Of a stretch of DNA of 64,000 bases, positions 1 to 10,568 are shown piece by piece. This DNA comes from Pochonia chlamydosporia 170. Taxonomy: Eukaryota; Ascomycota; Sordariomycetes; Hypocreales; Clavicipitaceae. Where the stretch lies: contig NW_019154050.1 in NCBI RefSeq assembly GCF_001653235.2, forward strand, positions 124,001 to 188,000, written 5' to 3'. The translations under genes were made by a program, and so were the position numbers. The stretch's first letter is position 1. Each line of letters opens with the position of its first letter. The notes beneath the pieces were generated by a model that was not told the origin of the DNA, did not search any database, and saw only the letters and a program-made list of their open reading frames with translations.

Positions 1-2
1 CG

Positions 3-371
3 CAAACAGTTGGGATGTGTCAGGTATTGAGGTCGTGGTTTCGGGCAGGCATTATCAACGACCTAGATCCGTTATTTCTCTCGATCATAGAGGAGAAGAA
101 AGAGCTCGAGGGCATCCATCTTAATGATGATGAGTTCAGAAGACGGGAGCTATCGTGGCTCGCTGCCGCGGCGAAAACAGCTGGCCATTGAAGAGGCGAT
201 TCGAGTGCTACAAGAGTGAATGAAGGGAAGGGGACGGGAGCAGCCGAAGGTAGATTCGCACCAGAGGAGCCTCGGGAAGCCCTACTTGTTGTACCAGCCA
301 GCAAAAGTGGACATCACCTCCTTCTAAGAGGGAGGTATTTGTTAGAATATGTCGTCTCTGACACTTTTTAA
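3..371 (+). pseudogene. unrecognised open frame with one in-frame TGA
   Basis: One forward frame is open from the window edge to a TAA at 369-371 except for a TGA at 189-191. The part before the TGA has ordinary protein composition (for example WFRAGIINDLDPLF and DDEFRRRELSWLAAAA), so it may be the 3' end of a gene that begins outside the window. I recognise no family. The downstream part is weaker and could be chance. It could also be a degraded transposon tail, given the neighbouring hAT copy. Confidence 0.3.
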
Positions 372-559
372 TGCGAGGGGATGGTTAGCGTCACTGTGGC
401 CAACCCTGACACGGGCGCGATGAGATCAACTCAAGAGATAATGCCACTATATTGCACGAAAACCAAGATGAAGAGGAAAGAGGTATGAGCAAGCGCGTGG
501 ACGTGTAGACGCGTTAACTTAGTGCCATCATGCGCTGCCCCACTACGCCGCGACTCTGG

Positions 560-659
560 NNNNNNNNNNNNNNNNNNNNNNNNNNNNNNNNNNNNNNNNN
601 NNNNNNNNNNNNNNNNNNNNNNNNNNNNNNNNNNNNNNNNNNNNNNNNNNNNNNNNNNN
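560..659. other. 100-N scaffold gap
   Basis: Exactly 100 N bases, the usual placeholder for a gap of unknown length. It removes the C-terminal coding part of the hAT transposase on the minus strand, so reading frames drawn across it are not meaningful. Confidence 0.98.
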
Positions 660-2582
660 CCAGTCGGGCTTATGTACCCAGGCCTGCTCGAACCATCCCC
701 ATCTGTATGCCGGGTGGAGTGCGAGGGCGGTATAATATATCGGTGTTGTGTCGAGAATAGTGTAATACTTGTCTAATTTCTCCCAGGCCATATTTATGCT
801 GATCCTGAACTGTTCGGGGTCAGGAAAATCTTTTGCCATCGCCTTATATTTTTCGAGCTTGCCAAGCAGGAATTCAAACCCATTGATCACATCCCAAACG
901 TTCCCATATGAACCAGTATAACCCCTCTTGCGTTTCCTGATTAAACCGTCGCCTTCTAGAGTCTTGACTGCATCTTCATAGTATCCAAGGATCGTCGCGA
1001 AGTGTTGAAGTACAGACCAATCGTTGGCCGTAAGTTGGTTCTCGTCTCTAAGGATTCGAGGCCGGACAGCCGACTTTTTCAACTGGCCAGTTCTTTTTGA
1101 TGTATTCTCCTCCTCCCATTGGATTCGGAACTTCGCGACTAGCAGTTCGAAGTACCTTCGAAGTCTCAAGGCGCGGCGGATCATATAGAGCTGGGAAAGC
1201 CAGCGCGTATCGTTATCTAGCACTACCGAGACGGGGCTTTTTGACCGTATTTTCGGATCGTCCGACATGGATATGTCGTACTCTTGAAGTTCTTTCAACA
1301 GGTATGTCAGTCTGTCCGATCGATCAACATCCACGACGAAATTATGGAGCTTCCCAACCGGCCCTTTCTGTCGCCAAAGTTCGTATTCGGCTTCAGACAG
1401 CGCTTCTGCACCAGAAAGTTGTTCTTCGAACGCGTCTGTATCCTTCCCGAACAGTAGTGCCTTCGCAGACAGATTGACTATATGGCCGAAGCAGCGGCCT
1501 CGCCTTCGAGCGCCATTGAAGCCGAGCTTTTTGCCAATAGCCTCAAGTGCTGTGTCGTTGTTCTCGGCATTGTCAAGGGTAAAATACCCAATATTCTCCT
1601 CGATGCCAAAAGCCTCGATGGTATAAAGGACTTCTGTTGCAATGTTGTTCCCCGAATGTCTGCGGACTTCGGGGACCCCCAGAGCGACCTTGTGGGGCTT
1701 GCTATTCTCGTCCCTGAAGAAGCACACGATACCGTATAACGAGTGTCGATTCCGCGCCCTCCATCCGTCAAAGCTGACGTGTATTAAGCCGGGGCTCTTT
1801 CGCAGGGCTTCAATGACGCGCGCCTTGTGCTTTTTAAATTCGGAGTTGATGAGCGCGCGAACTGTGGTATCAGAGATGTTGGCGTTCGTGATCTTGACTG
1901 CAGGGTTAAGGTATTCGAAGATATCCCGGAGTCTCTCATGTTCAACAACACTAAAGGGCTGATTCGTGTCGACTATCCACTCGATCAGGAGACGTTGAAA
2001 GTGATTTCGATTAAATCCGCGTATCATAGAGTTGGCAATCGCCTGTTCTCGAGGTCTTAAAGGGTCGAGCTTCCATATATCCACAATCGATCTTGGCCTC
2101 TTGCTCCCTGGCTTCTCCTCGGCTTTCTTTTGCAAGCCGGACTTTGTCTTGTTATCTGGTGCAGATATTCCGTGATCCTTGTATAAGTGATTCAGCGCAT
2201 TCTGAAGGCCAATAGCAACGAAATTCTTAGGTCTGGGGTCGTTCTTCTGAATACACGGCTTGCAGACCCATCTGCGCTCGTCGTCATGTTGTATGTCGTA
2301 TCCATATTCCCAAGCCCATGAGTAGTTGTCTTTGCTTCTTTCTGACCATACCCAACCCGGAAAATGTCCCCAAAGACGCGTATCGTACTTATCAGGAGTG
2401 GGCAATGTCGTCGGCGGCGGGGAGAACGGCGTCAATGAGCTCTCGGCAGAAGAAGCAGGCGTGGAAGGCACTGGGAGTTCGAAGTCAATTGGGACATCAT
2501 CGATAGAAATTGGGGACGATTCTAGGAATTCCGAAGCGCTCATGGTCATAGTAAACATAAAGACATAATGTGAAAGTGTCAC
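660..2582 (-). CDS. hAT transposase, C-terminus lost in the gap
   Basis: The open minus-strand frame encodes about 640 residues of a hAT (Activator-type) DNA transposase. The start could be the first Met at 2582 or Met14 (MSASEF) at 2543. An acidic Ser/Pro-rich N-terminus is followed by a BED-like finger (CKPCIQKN, later HLYKDH). The RNase-H-like catalytic core shows VSFDGWRARNRHSLYGIV (first Asp) and YFTLDNAENNDTAL (second Asp), then GHIVNLSAKALLFG. The conserved hAT C-terminal dimerisation block is missing because the frame runs into the N gap. No frameshift or stop is visible in the preserved part. It is clearly diverged from the hAT copies at 27, 35, 48 and 57 kb and resembles the orphan dimerisation fragment at 62.4 kb. 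Terminal repeats were not identified. Confidence 0.85.
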
Positions 2583-2593
2583 GGACTAACTCG

Positions 2594-2690
2594 TTGCCGT
2601 GCACCTGGGTTGATGGCAATGCTGATAACGCCACCAAATGAGGGTCTCACAACCAGCCCCTGAGCATTGACTGCCCAGTTAACCACCATA
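2594..2690 (+). repeat. fragment of hAT family A 5' leader
   Basis: The stretch containing AACGCCACCAAATGAGGG and AGCCCCTGAG matches the untranslated leader of the hAT copies at 27.54 kb and 57.13 kb (AACGCCACCAAATGAAGG, AGCCCCTGAG). It is in plus orientation, opposite to the hAT gene that ends at 2582, so it is a separate scrap of another hAT family and not the leader of that gene. Confidence 0.55.
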
Positions 2691-3158
2691 GTAGAGAGTC
2701 CACCCCTCGAGAACGTCTGCTCTCTCTTTTTTGTTAGCTGAATGAGCCGCGTGTCCCCTTACGGAACTTACTGGGGCCGACCGGCGACCCCTTACAGAAA
2801 AGAAGCGATGATACTTGTTGTAGATGGCCAGAAATAGGTGTTATGTGATGATCAAGCAGGTGCTAGCTAGCAGGAAGATATTTCAATAAACTAGGCATCA
2901 GCCATCGTTCCGCTACACGGCATTCAAAACATGGCAATACGGTTCCAAGATGGGTAAAAAGATGCCGAAGTCAATCAACCAAGGATCAACAGACGCACGA
3001 CGCAGTAGCGGAGGCTCTACCTTAAGGCACTTTGGTTAGAATACAAATTACGGATGTAGAATAGGGGGAGGAAGCTGACTTGTCGTCTCGCCCGCAGCCG
3101 AACCTACCCTGAAGCTAAGTTCGAGATCAAATGTGCAGCCCTTTAACCATCAACAGTT
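2691..3158. other. no gene recognised
   Basis: No convincing frame, RNA gene or terminal repeat was seen. The stretch is probably old transposon-derived spacer. Confidence 0.4.
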
Positions 3159-3160
3159 AC

Positions 3161-3253
3161 ACTGAAATCAACTAAATCCACGTACACGAGAGGCCCAAAT
3201 TTAGTTTAATTGATTAGTCAGGATTGTCCTGATTTAGTTGATTTAGTTGAGTG
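3161..3253. mobile_element. 93-bp TA-flanked hairpin element (MITE-like)
   Basis: The stretch starts CACTGAAATCAACTAAATC and ends in an imperfect inverted copy (GATTTAGTTGAGTG). TA occurs on both sides (3159-3160 and 3254-3255). Directly after it lies a 21-bp near-palindrome, 3259-3279, also between TA dinucleotides and also bounded by CACT and AGTG. The pattern fits a Tc1/pogo-type miniature element and a smaller relative inserted next to each other. It sits just before the truncated start of the Fot transposase at 3292. No coding capacity. Confidence 0.5.
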
Positions 3254-3291
3254 TAATACACTAAGTTGATCAACCAGTGTAAGTCGTGTAG

Positions 3292-4704
3292 TTGATTGGG
3301 TCTCTGGCTCTGGCCCATCGTGGACATCCGCCAGTGGTTGGCCTTAATTGGACTACCCGCTTCCTACGGCGTCACAACTACGGCAAGAGACTTCAAAAGA
3401 AGCTTCACTCTGACCGTCAGGCATCGGAAGACCTCAGCCGAGTTGCCGAGTACTTCCAGAAACTCTCACATGTCTACCAGGAAGAGGGAATACTACCAGA
3501 GGATATCTGGAATATGGATGAAACCGGATTCCGTATTGGCGTTGGTAAGGACCAGCTGATCGTTACCAAGCGGAAGAGAGCCCACTACTTTGGAATCCCT
3601 GAAAATAGGGAGTCTGCTACTGCAATCGAGGCTATTTCGGCGGGTGGGGAGTATATTCCTGCTTTCTTGATCGTGGCGGGCCAAGTCCATATGGCTCAAT
3701 GGTATGCTCAACCTGAATTGAACCCAGATACAGCCATCAGGCCGACTCCGAGCGGGTATACAAATGATCAAGTGGGTCTGGAATGGCTTGAACACTTCGA
3801 CAAGCATACAGCGAAGAAAAGAGTAGGCAAAAAGCGTCTACTCATCCTTGATGGCCATGGTTCACACCATACGAAGGAATTCATCGCGTACTGCGATGCC
3901 CACGATATCGTGCCCTTTGGCTTGCCTCCAAATCTCACCCATTTGCTACAGCCCCTGGACGTGGTGGTCTTCCAGCCTTTGAAGCACTACCACGCAAAGG
4001 CGCTTGACGTCATGGTTCGAGATGGGCTTGTCAACATCACCAAGATCGAGTTCCTCAGCTGCATTGAAGAGGTCCGCAGGCAGGCATTCAAGGAAAGCAC
4101 GATTCTGACTTCGTTCAAGAAGACTGGAATTTGGCCATTCAACCCACAGTCAGTTCTCAAGATTCTGGAAGAACGGCAGGCAAAGAAGACACCGTCGCCT
4201 CCTTCAAGCACGGGAGGACTTCATTCATCACCGTTTTCCACGCCGTTGACACTTAGACAGATGAATAAGGTGGCAGACAAGCTAGAGGATTTCCTTGAAG
4301 AAGACCAGCACCTGGACCCGGAGTTTGCACACGATATTGGTCGGTTTATCAGAGGGTCCCTGATAAGCGCTACGGAGCTGTTACAGACGAAGAGGGATCT
4401 AGGGAGGACGCAATATGCGCAGCGCGTCCAAAAACAACGCAGGGCGATGAAGAATTCGCCGCTTCAGTCAGGAGGGGTACTAACAGTGGCCGGGGCCGGG
4501 CATATGGTGCGGCAGAGAGAAGAAGACGCAGTTGCTAAGGCGAGGAGGATGGTGCAAGCTGCGGATGAGAAGGCAATTAAGGTGGTCAAACGGGTGATAT
4601 TCGAAGCGGCCAAAGTTGCACGTAAATGGAGGATGTCCGGGAAGCTAAAACCAGCTGTAGTGTACGAGTCTGGGCTATTTCCTAGAGCGTTAAAGAGATT
4701 CTAA
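3292..4704 (+). pseudogene. Fot1/pogo-type transposase, 5' truncated (copy 1)
   Basis: The 470-residue frame is a DDE transposase of the Fot1/pogo (Tc1-mariner) group. Only the end of the CENP-B-like DNA-binding domain remains (VVGLNWTTRFLRRH). The catalytic triad is complete: first Asp in NMDETGFRIG, second in LLILDGHGSHHT, third in LLQPLDVVVF. A lysine/arginine-rich tail ends KPAVVYESG...LKRF. Full family members are usually 520-570 residues, so about 70-90 N-terminal residues are missing. The frame enters from unrelated DNA near 3290, where small hairpin elements lie. It is very similar to the copy at 18.0-19.3 kb, so both belong to one family. The missing DNA-binding domain makes autonomous function unlikely. 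Confidence 0.85.
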
Positions 4705-4756
4705 CATTCACAGTCCAAAAAAGTGGCCGCTGTGGTGGTGTGGCCGTTGTGGTGGT

Positions 4757-4817
4757 GAGCACCATCTTTAGATGGTGCGAGTCCCACGAGTGCCAATAAA
4801 GTGGGGCGTGGCACGAG
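4757..4817 (+). repeat. right terminal region of Fot copy 1
   Basis: The element ends ...GGGGCGTGGCACGAG at 4817, followed by target TA at 4818-4819. The same terminal region follows the second Fot copy (ends 19451), and its outer part reappears on both sides of the 70-bp MITE at 60877-60946. The matching left terminus is absent here, consistent with the 5' truncation. Confidence 0.7.
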
Positions 4818-4819
4818 TA

Positions 4820-4855
4820 CTGGTTCCGCCGCCAAAGACGGCGGTGGAAGCAACA
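4820..4855 (+). repeat. 3' end of a solo-LTR family
   Basis: The hairpin CCGCCGCCAAAGACGGCGG followed by TGGAAGCAACA matches the 3' end of the 215-bp LTRs at 39987-40201 and 51466-51680. Only the last ~35 bp survive, abutting the TA at the end of Fot copy 1. This suggests the Fot element inserted into an LTR whose left part was later lost with the Fot 5' end. Confidence 0.55.
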
Positions 4856-4888
4856 ACAGCTCTCTGATCCATAATCTGCGTCTTATAT

Positions 4889-5737
4889 TCATCTTGACAT
4901 TGATATTTTACGTTCCTGTGTAATCGCAACAATGATAAATGGCGGAATGACCTGACCTTGAGAATTAATGCCTTGGACTACTGAAACCCGTCCCCTATTG
5001 CCTGGCTGGGCTAAAGTTACTATGCCACGTCTTTCGGAGCTTATAACTACCATATTTGTTATTATCATGCCCATCACAACGCAGTCTCATCAAAGGTATG
5101 AAAATCCTCATCAAGTACGCCATATTTCGCGACTGTGTTGCGTACAGGCTCCAACCAGTCCCCAATTAGCTTTGGATCTTTGCATAAGGTCCTCTGATAG
5201 TCATATCTGCGCGTAAAGCGTGTAGTGAGCTCTTGGTGGCGCTTTACAAGGTCTTTGAAGCCCATCGTGGTCCCACGGGAGGCGCGATGCGTTCCGCAAG
5301 CAAGCGATTCGCCATATCTTGCACACCAGTCAGCCGGGGAGGAAATGATCGTGAGTCTAAGTCAATGATGTATTCCACGATTGTGGATTCCGCCAGTTTG
5401 GTAAGTTCCTGGCAGGGAGCCATAGCATCCCGTCTTGATGGCGTACTCTTGCGTCGTCGCTTGAGCGTACTTCGAGAGACACACTATAGACCTTTGCAGC
5501 GGCCCTGATGCTTAGTTTTGGATCTTGCTCTAAAGTTTCAACAGCTAACAGTAATCGGCTTTTGTTTGATGTGGAATCCATTTTTTTTAGGTGGATATTT
5601 GACATGTAGGGAGATGGGTAGGTGTTTCGGCGGAAAGTGGCCCACTCACCGTGCTGGCCCAAACTATGCACCTACGTTGTAGAATATTTAAAAGTTAGCA
5701 ATTAGGTGGAAAAGGCGGCCGGTTGGGGCCCCGACGT
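4889..5737 (-). pseudogene. broken pogo/Fot-type element
   Basis: Three minus-strand pieces match successive parts of the pogo transposase at 52.2-53.9 kb. They are an N-terminal part (MDSTSNKSRLLLAVETLEQD...KLSIRAAAKVY), a middle part (LVKRHQELTTRFTRRYDYQR...VLDEDFHTFDET) and part of the catalytic core (PGNRGRVSVVQGINSQGQVIPPFIIV). They lie in different frames, with internal loss between NTSLT and MGFKD. The distal catalytic Asp residues are absent. The outer end at 5737 is GGCCGGTTGGGGCCCCGACG T followed by TA, a pogo-type terminus related to that of the intact element at 40.8-42.7 kb. It is a dead copy. Confidence 0.75.
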
Positions 5738-5977
5738 TACACCATCGCTCACAGGCACAACAGCAGGTATAGAATCCTGACACTTCTCGGTCTAAAGCTA
5801 GCGTGTTTGTACCAAAATAAAATTAGTCTGTCTCATACTAAGTTGTTCCGGTTCATATGATGTCGCTTGCAGCCTCGCATTACTGTCCGTAAGGGCGAAG
5901 CGTTTCATATATATCGGGTCGGACTACGTCTGCAGGTATAATAATGCAGACCAGTGACCATTTAATTTATTTGGTTT

Positions 5978-7657
5978 TCAGTCCTCTTCTACAGAGTTGT
6001 CCATCTGGTCCCAAAGCACCTTTGCCTCCTTTCTGACTATCCTCAGAAGCATATTATTCTTCAGGTGGTCAGGAGTCTGCACCGTTGGCATGACTCTTTT
6101 AGCTTTCGCTGGAGTCTCCTCGCCCTTCTTGTCTTCTTCCGCACTCTTCTCCGCCCTGGTATCGTTCTTTCCTGTGGCCATATCTTCGTCTTTGGTGACA
6201 TCTACACCTGGCGTATCAGCGTCGTCAGCGCCGTTGTCGGCATCGGTACCCTTGGCATCAGGGGTGTTGGCATCAGTGTTATCGACGCTGGCATCATTGG
6301 CAGCGATGCCGTTAGCACTCGAGTTATCGGCATCAGCGTTGTGGGTATCAGCGCCGTTGACATCAATGTTGTTCACATCAGTGTTGTTGCCATGGGTGAT
6401 TTGACCATGGCTGAGAGTCAGCAGCGAGGAGATAAAGAGTTCCTTGAGATATGCAAAGCTGAAACCGTCGGTCAGCTTCGCAATAACATCGCAGAGCTCG
6501 TCTGGAAAGTCGACAGTCCCCTTATCGGCAAACCTGTTAGCCCACTGTCGACAATAGGCAACCCTCTCCGGCTCCTCGGGGAGCTTGAAATGGAACTTCC
6601 GATCAAAACGGCTAGGCCGCTTGGTGATGGCGTCATCCAGCTTCCCAAGATGGTTTGTCGACCCGATCATTAAAATGCCGTCGTTGGTTTCGATACCGTC
6701 TACCTCATTAAGGAAGTAACTACGTGTCTCATTTTCGACCAAACTGTCGAGATCCTCAAATATGAGTACACAAGGTGCCATGGCGCGTGCTTGTGAGAAC
6801 ACGTCCTTCATGGCCCATTTTGGCCCGCTGCACTCGTTGTCAAATGACTTCACAACAAGAGCGGGAATAGGCGGGTCGAGAGTCGAAAGAGAGTTGATGA
6901 GAGCCTTGATACTGAGAGTTTTACCGTTGCCTGGGACGCCATGTAGGATAATGCCTCGCTTCCAGGGTACTTCCATTGATGCGTACGATTCTCGAGACTT
7001 GAAGAAGGAGAGTACGTCTTTCAGCAGGCTGTCTTTCACCGCAGGCTCTTGAATCAAATCATCCCATGAGACGCCTTGCACACTTCGGAACATGGAAGAA
7101 GATTTTTCCCACGTCGAATTGTCGAAGACGTAGATCTGTTCATGCAAGGCCTTGGTCCAAGCTCCTGCAGCTAGGATTAAGGCGTCGGTATGCTTATGGA
7201 ACCCATTTTGAACCTCGTCTCCAGTTGGTGCCAATACATATAGCTGCTTGACGAGGGTATTGTAGAGGTCGAAATAGCCAATTTCGTAAACCATAAGCTC
7301 GTGTTCATTCCAGGAGTATCTCCAACAGCCAAAACGGATCTCATCCTGAAGTGTACCGGGACTGACGTCGAGAAGCAAGCAGCCAGGCAACGAACAGTCG
7401 GGAATTGAGCAGGTACTTGTGCCACTAGACTTGTAATTGCGTGTAGCATCGTAGCCCGCAACAAGATCCAGCGTTTTGGTGGCATGGCCCGCCTCAGCAT
7501 AGCCGATTAAGTCACAAGTTCCAGGCTCGGTGCGGGTGATGTGGTAGCCAGGATGAGTGTCACATAGTAGTTGAAGGGCTACCAGTTCACTGTCCATACG
7601 AGGTTGACAGACGTGTCGCTTCCAGAGCTCGAACGCATGTTCGTTGACCTTGGCCAT
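5978..7657 (-). CDS. AAA+ ATPase with repeat-rich C-terminal region
   Basis: The intact minus-strand frame encodes about 560 residues. I place the start at MAKVNEHAFE (7657); an in-frame Met ten codons upstream (7687) is possible. A ~200-residue N-terminal region of unknown role precedes a AAA+ module: Walker A GVPGNGKT near residue 240, Walker B CVLIFEDLDSL near 297, sensor-1 IGSTNH near 330 and the arginine-finger stretch RPSRFDRKFHF. This layout is typical of fungal AAA-domain proteins of the ATPase-family-core type; substrate and partners are not evident. After FSFAYLKELFISSLL comes a low-complexity Asn/Asp/Ala tract, then a Lys/Glu-rich stretch and a conserved-looking end (LKNNMLLRIVRKEAKVLWDQM). 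It is not obviously transposon-borne and is one of few apparent host genes here. No intron is needed. Confidence 0.85.
   Translation of the reverse strand: MAKVNEHAFELWKRHVCQPRMDSELVALQLLCDTHPGYHITRTEPGTCDLIGYAEAGHATKTLDLVAGYDATRNYKSSGTSTCSIPDCSLPGCLLLDVSPGTLQDEIRFGCWRYSWNEHELMVYEIGYFDLYNTLVKQLYVLAPTGDEVQNGFHKHTDALILAAGAWTKALHEQIYVFDNSTWEKSSSMFRSVQGVSWDDLIQEPAVKDSLLKDVLSFFKSRESYASMEVPWKRGIILHGVPGNGKTLSIKALINSLSTLDPPIPALVVKSFDNECSGPKWAMKDVFSQARAMAPCVLIFEDLDSLVENETRSYFLNEVDGIETNDGILMIGSTNHLGKLDDAITKRPSRFDRKFHFKLPEEPERVAYCRQWANRFADKGTVDFPDELCDVIAKLTDGFSFAYLKELFISSLLTLSHGQITHGNNTDVNNIDVNGADTHNADADNSSANGIAANDASVDNTDANTPDAKGTDADNGADDADTPGVDVTKDEDMATGKNDTRAEKSAEEDKKGEETPAKAKRVMPTVQTPDHLKNNMLLRIVRKEAKVLWDQMDNSVEED
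6195..6395. repeat. degenerate in-frame repeat inside the ATPase gene
   Basis: About 200 bp of imperfect repeats of the type GTTGTTGACATCA / GGCATCAGCGTT encode a run of Asn, Asp, Ala, Thr and Gly (for example NADADNSSANGIAANDAS). Unit length varies between about 12 and 18 bp but always in multiples of three, so the frame survives. Such tracts commonly vary in length between strains. Confidence 0.65.
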
Positions 7658-8054
7658 GTTGGACCAGGGCAGTAAAGAAAGCGGCAAGTAATACTAATGC
7701 GGATATGGAGACAAACCGTCAAGTAGCCTTCCTTGATAGAGGGGTCCAAAAGAACTCCAGTTCCAGAGGACGTCGGTGAAGCCAGGACTTTATTTGTAGT
7801 CTATCGTAAGGGCCTGCGCAAATTTCACATAACAAATTTGCTGGGCGGCAGGGCTGCCGACGTACCCGACTGATCAGCAAAGCACAGCCCGCATGTTGGT
7901 ACTGCTGCCTAAATGAAGCCGGGTCTTTCTTATCGAAAGAGCGAAGTCAGCAAAGCAGGGCAGCTTAGCGCATCGGAATCTGGCCGACGGCTCGGGACCC
8001 CGGCGCGGCAAACTGACTTGTTTGGATATCAACATCCAGGGTCTGGACTAGCAT
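7658..8054. other. upstream region of the ATPase gene
   Basis: No frame worth calling. The part next to 7657 presumably holds the promoter and 5' UTR of the ATPase gene; no specific element was recognised. Confidence 0.35.
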
Positions 8055-8490
8055 CAGTGTAGTAACTAAAATACAAACGATACATGTATTGGCAATATGG
8101 ACTCCATGAGGTTCTTGGCTTCGCGCGAGAGGTTGCAGAGGCCGTGCCAGGTCGCGAGGATTGACATTCAGAGGCTTGGCTCTCGTCAAGGTCAGGTAAA
8201 TGGTCACTAGAAGGCTCCAAAACGTCGTCTGATGTTATTGAACTTTTCGTTTTGACGTTTGCACGAAAATCAGGCGTTGTGATGCATTGATTGTTCCCGG
8301 GCGTTCGCCAGAAGCGTGCCTGGAAATCAACAAATCAATAGCATTGAAGAAAGAAGAACTGGAAATCTGGCTAGCTTGGCATAGACTCAACATTCAGGGG
8401 TTCATAGCGACACCTTCATGTAGTGGCATTATTTGGCATCGCATAAACCATACGTAGAACGACAGCCCTATCCAATAACAACACTTGGTC
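8055..8490 (-). mobile_element. internally deleted hAT family A derivative
   Basis: The element's 3' terminus (CAGTGTAGTAACTAAAATAC..., with GGCAATATGGACTCC inside) begins at 8055. Right after it comes the N-terminal coding part of the family A transposase on the minus strand, including GTTCTTGGCTTCGCGC and GATTGACATTCAGAGG, then the leader (ACACCTTCATGTAGTGGC). The catalytic and dimerisation regions are absent. This is the structure expected of a Ds-like deletion derivative. The far terminus was not found and may be lost. Confidence 0.65.
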
Positions 8491-9504
8491 TTCTTCGCTG
8501 CCGTCGACACAACTCTCCCCATGTAAAAGTTCTTACTTCCCGGCAGCTGTTAGCAGCACAAGTAGTGGAGGTTGAGATTTTAGGCCACCCGACCATGCAT
8601 CTGGAGCTGTGGCTTCATCGGGGTCTTAACTGCAACAGACGAAGGCCTTAGGAGAGTTTGACTTCACCTGAGATGCTGGTCTCAGACAAGAGGTGCTCCG
8701 GTGGAGGACTTTGGGGGAAGGGGGGAGAGCGGCGGGGTTTTGGGGTTTTGGGGTAGCAGGCCAAATTTGTTCAGTTCAGAATTCAAGAAGAAACTCGGGA
8801 GCCAGATGGCTGTCGGTGACACAGTTTGTAAAATCTGTCCCGCACATCCTGACAACTATTAAACGACGCTCTCGCTAGACACAATATTGTTTTAATATCT
8901 CTTCTGTCACACACAGAAAGTGAACAAGATTTCGTGTCGATCGCATCCATCAAAGTAAGGACAGTCATTTCCGTCAGATCAGATTACAAAACCTCGGAAA
9001 ACAAACAGAACTTCCGCTCTTCTGTTCCCAGCGGCTGTCAAGAGCATGTACAGGTATTTTGTGCCAGTATTACTGGGCGAAAATGCAACCGTAATTACGA
9101 AGTTCGGGCTACAAAAGTGAGTGATTTGAGTCTTGAACGTTGAGCATTTCGATAGAGTTCTATTGTAATAATGTCCGCACGGTTGTAAGCACTCCGTTTG
9201 AAATTCTGGATGACAGAGTATGTCATCGAAACTAGTTGCCACTTCCAGTAGAGAGGCGTTCGCTCTCTCTGGAGGTCATTCCGGAAGTGCAAGCAGGACA
9301 GCGCTCAGTTTTTGAGTCCCACTTCTGCAACAATGCGAACAGTGTCCTTTGTTGAGGCACACAATGGATTATCAAAAACCGCTAGCTAGGTGTCATATTG
9401 ACCAGTGGATTGGTCCTTGTATTGGTTATCTATAGGGGAAGCTAGCCGCCTTTTATCCTGATAGCTTTGAACTGCCGATAGATGTGTTGCTAGCTTCCTA
9501 GATC
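8491..9504. other. 1-kb stretch without recognised features
   Basis: Only short frames with no family resemblance. No terminal repeats or RNA genes were recognised on either strand. Confidence 0.4.
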
Positions 9505-10012
9505 CCATGCATTGTCGCTATCACCATACTTCAATGGCGGTGGTGGTTGTTCAGGGGTGACGAAGTTCTGGGAGAGCAAATCTATTGAAAGGCATTTGTC
9601 CTTCTTTTGAAAGATGAGAGTCCGGCTCTCCGAGTGATCATGCTCGTATCCACCAACCTCTAGCTCGATTACAGCGGTACCAAGGTCCGGTATGAGTAAA
9701 AAGTCTTAAGAAGAGATACCGCCGTTTTTGCGAGTCGAACGCGCTGTAGAACAGTTTCGGATGCGCGATTTTCCGGAAATATTTACACGTGCGTGACAAG
9801 TGAGAAAGGGCAGTCAGTCGCCCTCCTTCACCCCTGAAGTAGATGCCGTCCTGATAATCGTCTTGCACATCTTGCAGATCCGTTATCGATAACATGTCGC
9901 GGTTCGTTGCGCCTGCAATGCACTTCGTGCTGTCAGCGTATTGTCCCAAGGCACCTTGAATAAGACAGTCTTTGGGGGTCAGTACGGTGGGCGATAGGGA
10001 GCACTGTTGCAA
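9505..10012 (-). pseudogene. F-box-like protein remnant with frameshift
   Basis: The minus-strand frame contains LTALSHLSRTCKYFRKIAHPKLFYSAF, which resembles the region following the F-box in fungal F-box proteins (LS-x-S-C-K-x-F-R-x-IA-x-P-x-L-Y). After ...RYLFLRLF the reading shifts, and a second frame continues as PDLGTAVIELEVGGYEHDHSESR...WDLGS before a stop near 9505. The N-terminal F-box itself was not found. I infer a one-base shift near 9700 in a once longer gene. Family assignment is moderate, function unknown. Confidence 0.45.
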
Positions 10013-10376
10013 AACCCCCCGGTTGTTTCGTTTTAGGTTTAGGGTCTTACGTCCCTAGTCATCTGGGTACTTCGGGTCGCCATCAAACATGTACCGCGGA
10101 CTAGCAGCGGGCTCGCGCGGCCTGCTGCCAGTCTAATCGATCAATTGAGGTTACTCGGTACGTCAACTGTAAAATGGCGAACCATTTGCCGCTAGACAGA
10201 TGATTTTCAGCGCCATATCGCGAATTCGTTTCTCAACAATTCTCAATTGATCTTTCTATATAAAGTCAATACAAGAATTTCGGTTGCTATAGTCGCGATT
10301 TGAATGCACAATAGTGAAGGACGAGCTGGCGACAACGTTCATCTCGCGATGAGGATCACGATGGGCGGACGGAGAA

Positions 10377-10397
10377 TCACCGCACCAACCCCGCTTC
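10377..10397 (+). repeat. left copy of short direct repeat flanking the integrase pair
   Basis: TCACCGCACCAACCCCGCTTC recurs at 13860-13879 with one substitution and one indel, in the same orientation. Each copy is followed by a TGATC-centred palindrome (here CCGCTTCTGATCAGCAGCGG). The repeat lies ~190 bp before the companion gene start. Confidence 0.45.
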
Positions 10398-10568
10398 TGA
10401 TCAGCAGCGGACAAGCGCAGCAACCTCCTGTTTTAAACCGGTCTAGCGACATCATCCACCGTAAAGGAAGGACGATGTTGTTTTGTTCTCCTTAATTAAA
10501 AAGCTCGGTCTGAAACAGGATTCCTCTCCTCGTCTCCTTCAACTTGCTCTCATCTCTCGTCAAGCCAA

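Noticed and set aside
189..191. In-frame TGA as a recoded codon
   Set aside because: The frame beyond it has no recognised family, so simple nonsense or chance openness is more likely.
522..776. Forward frames running through the N gap
   Set aside because: They are artefacts of translating N bases and overlap the hAT gene in antisense.
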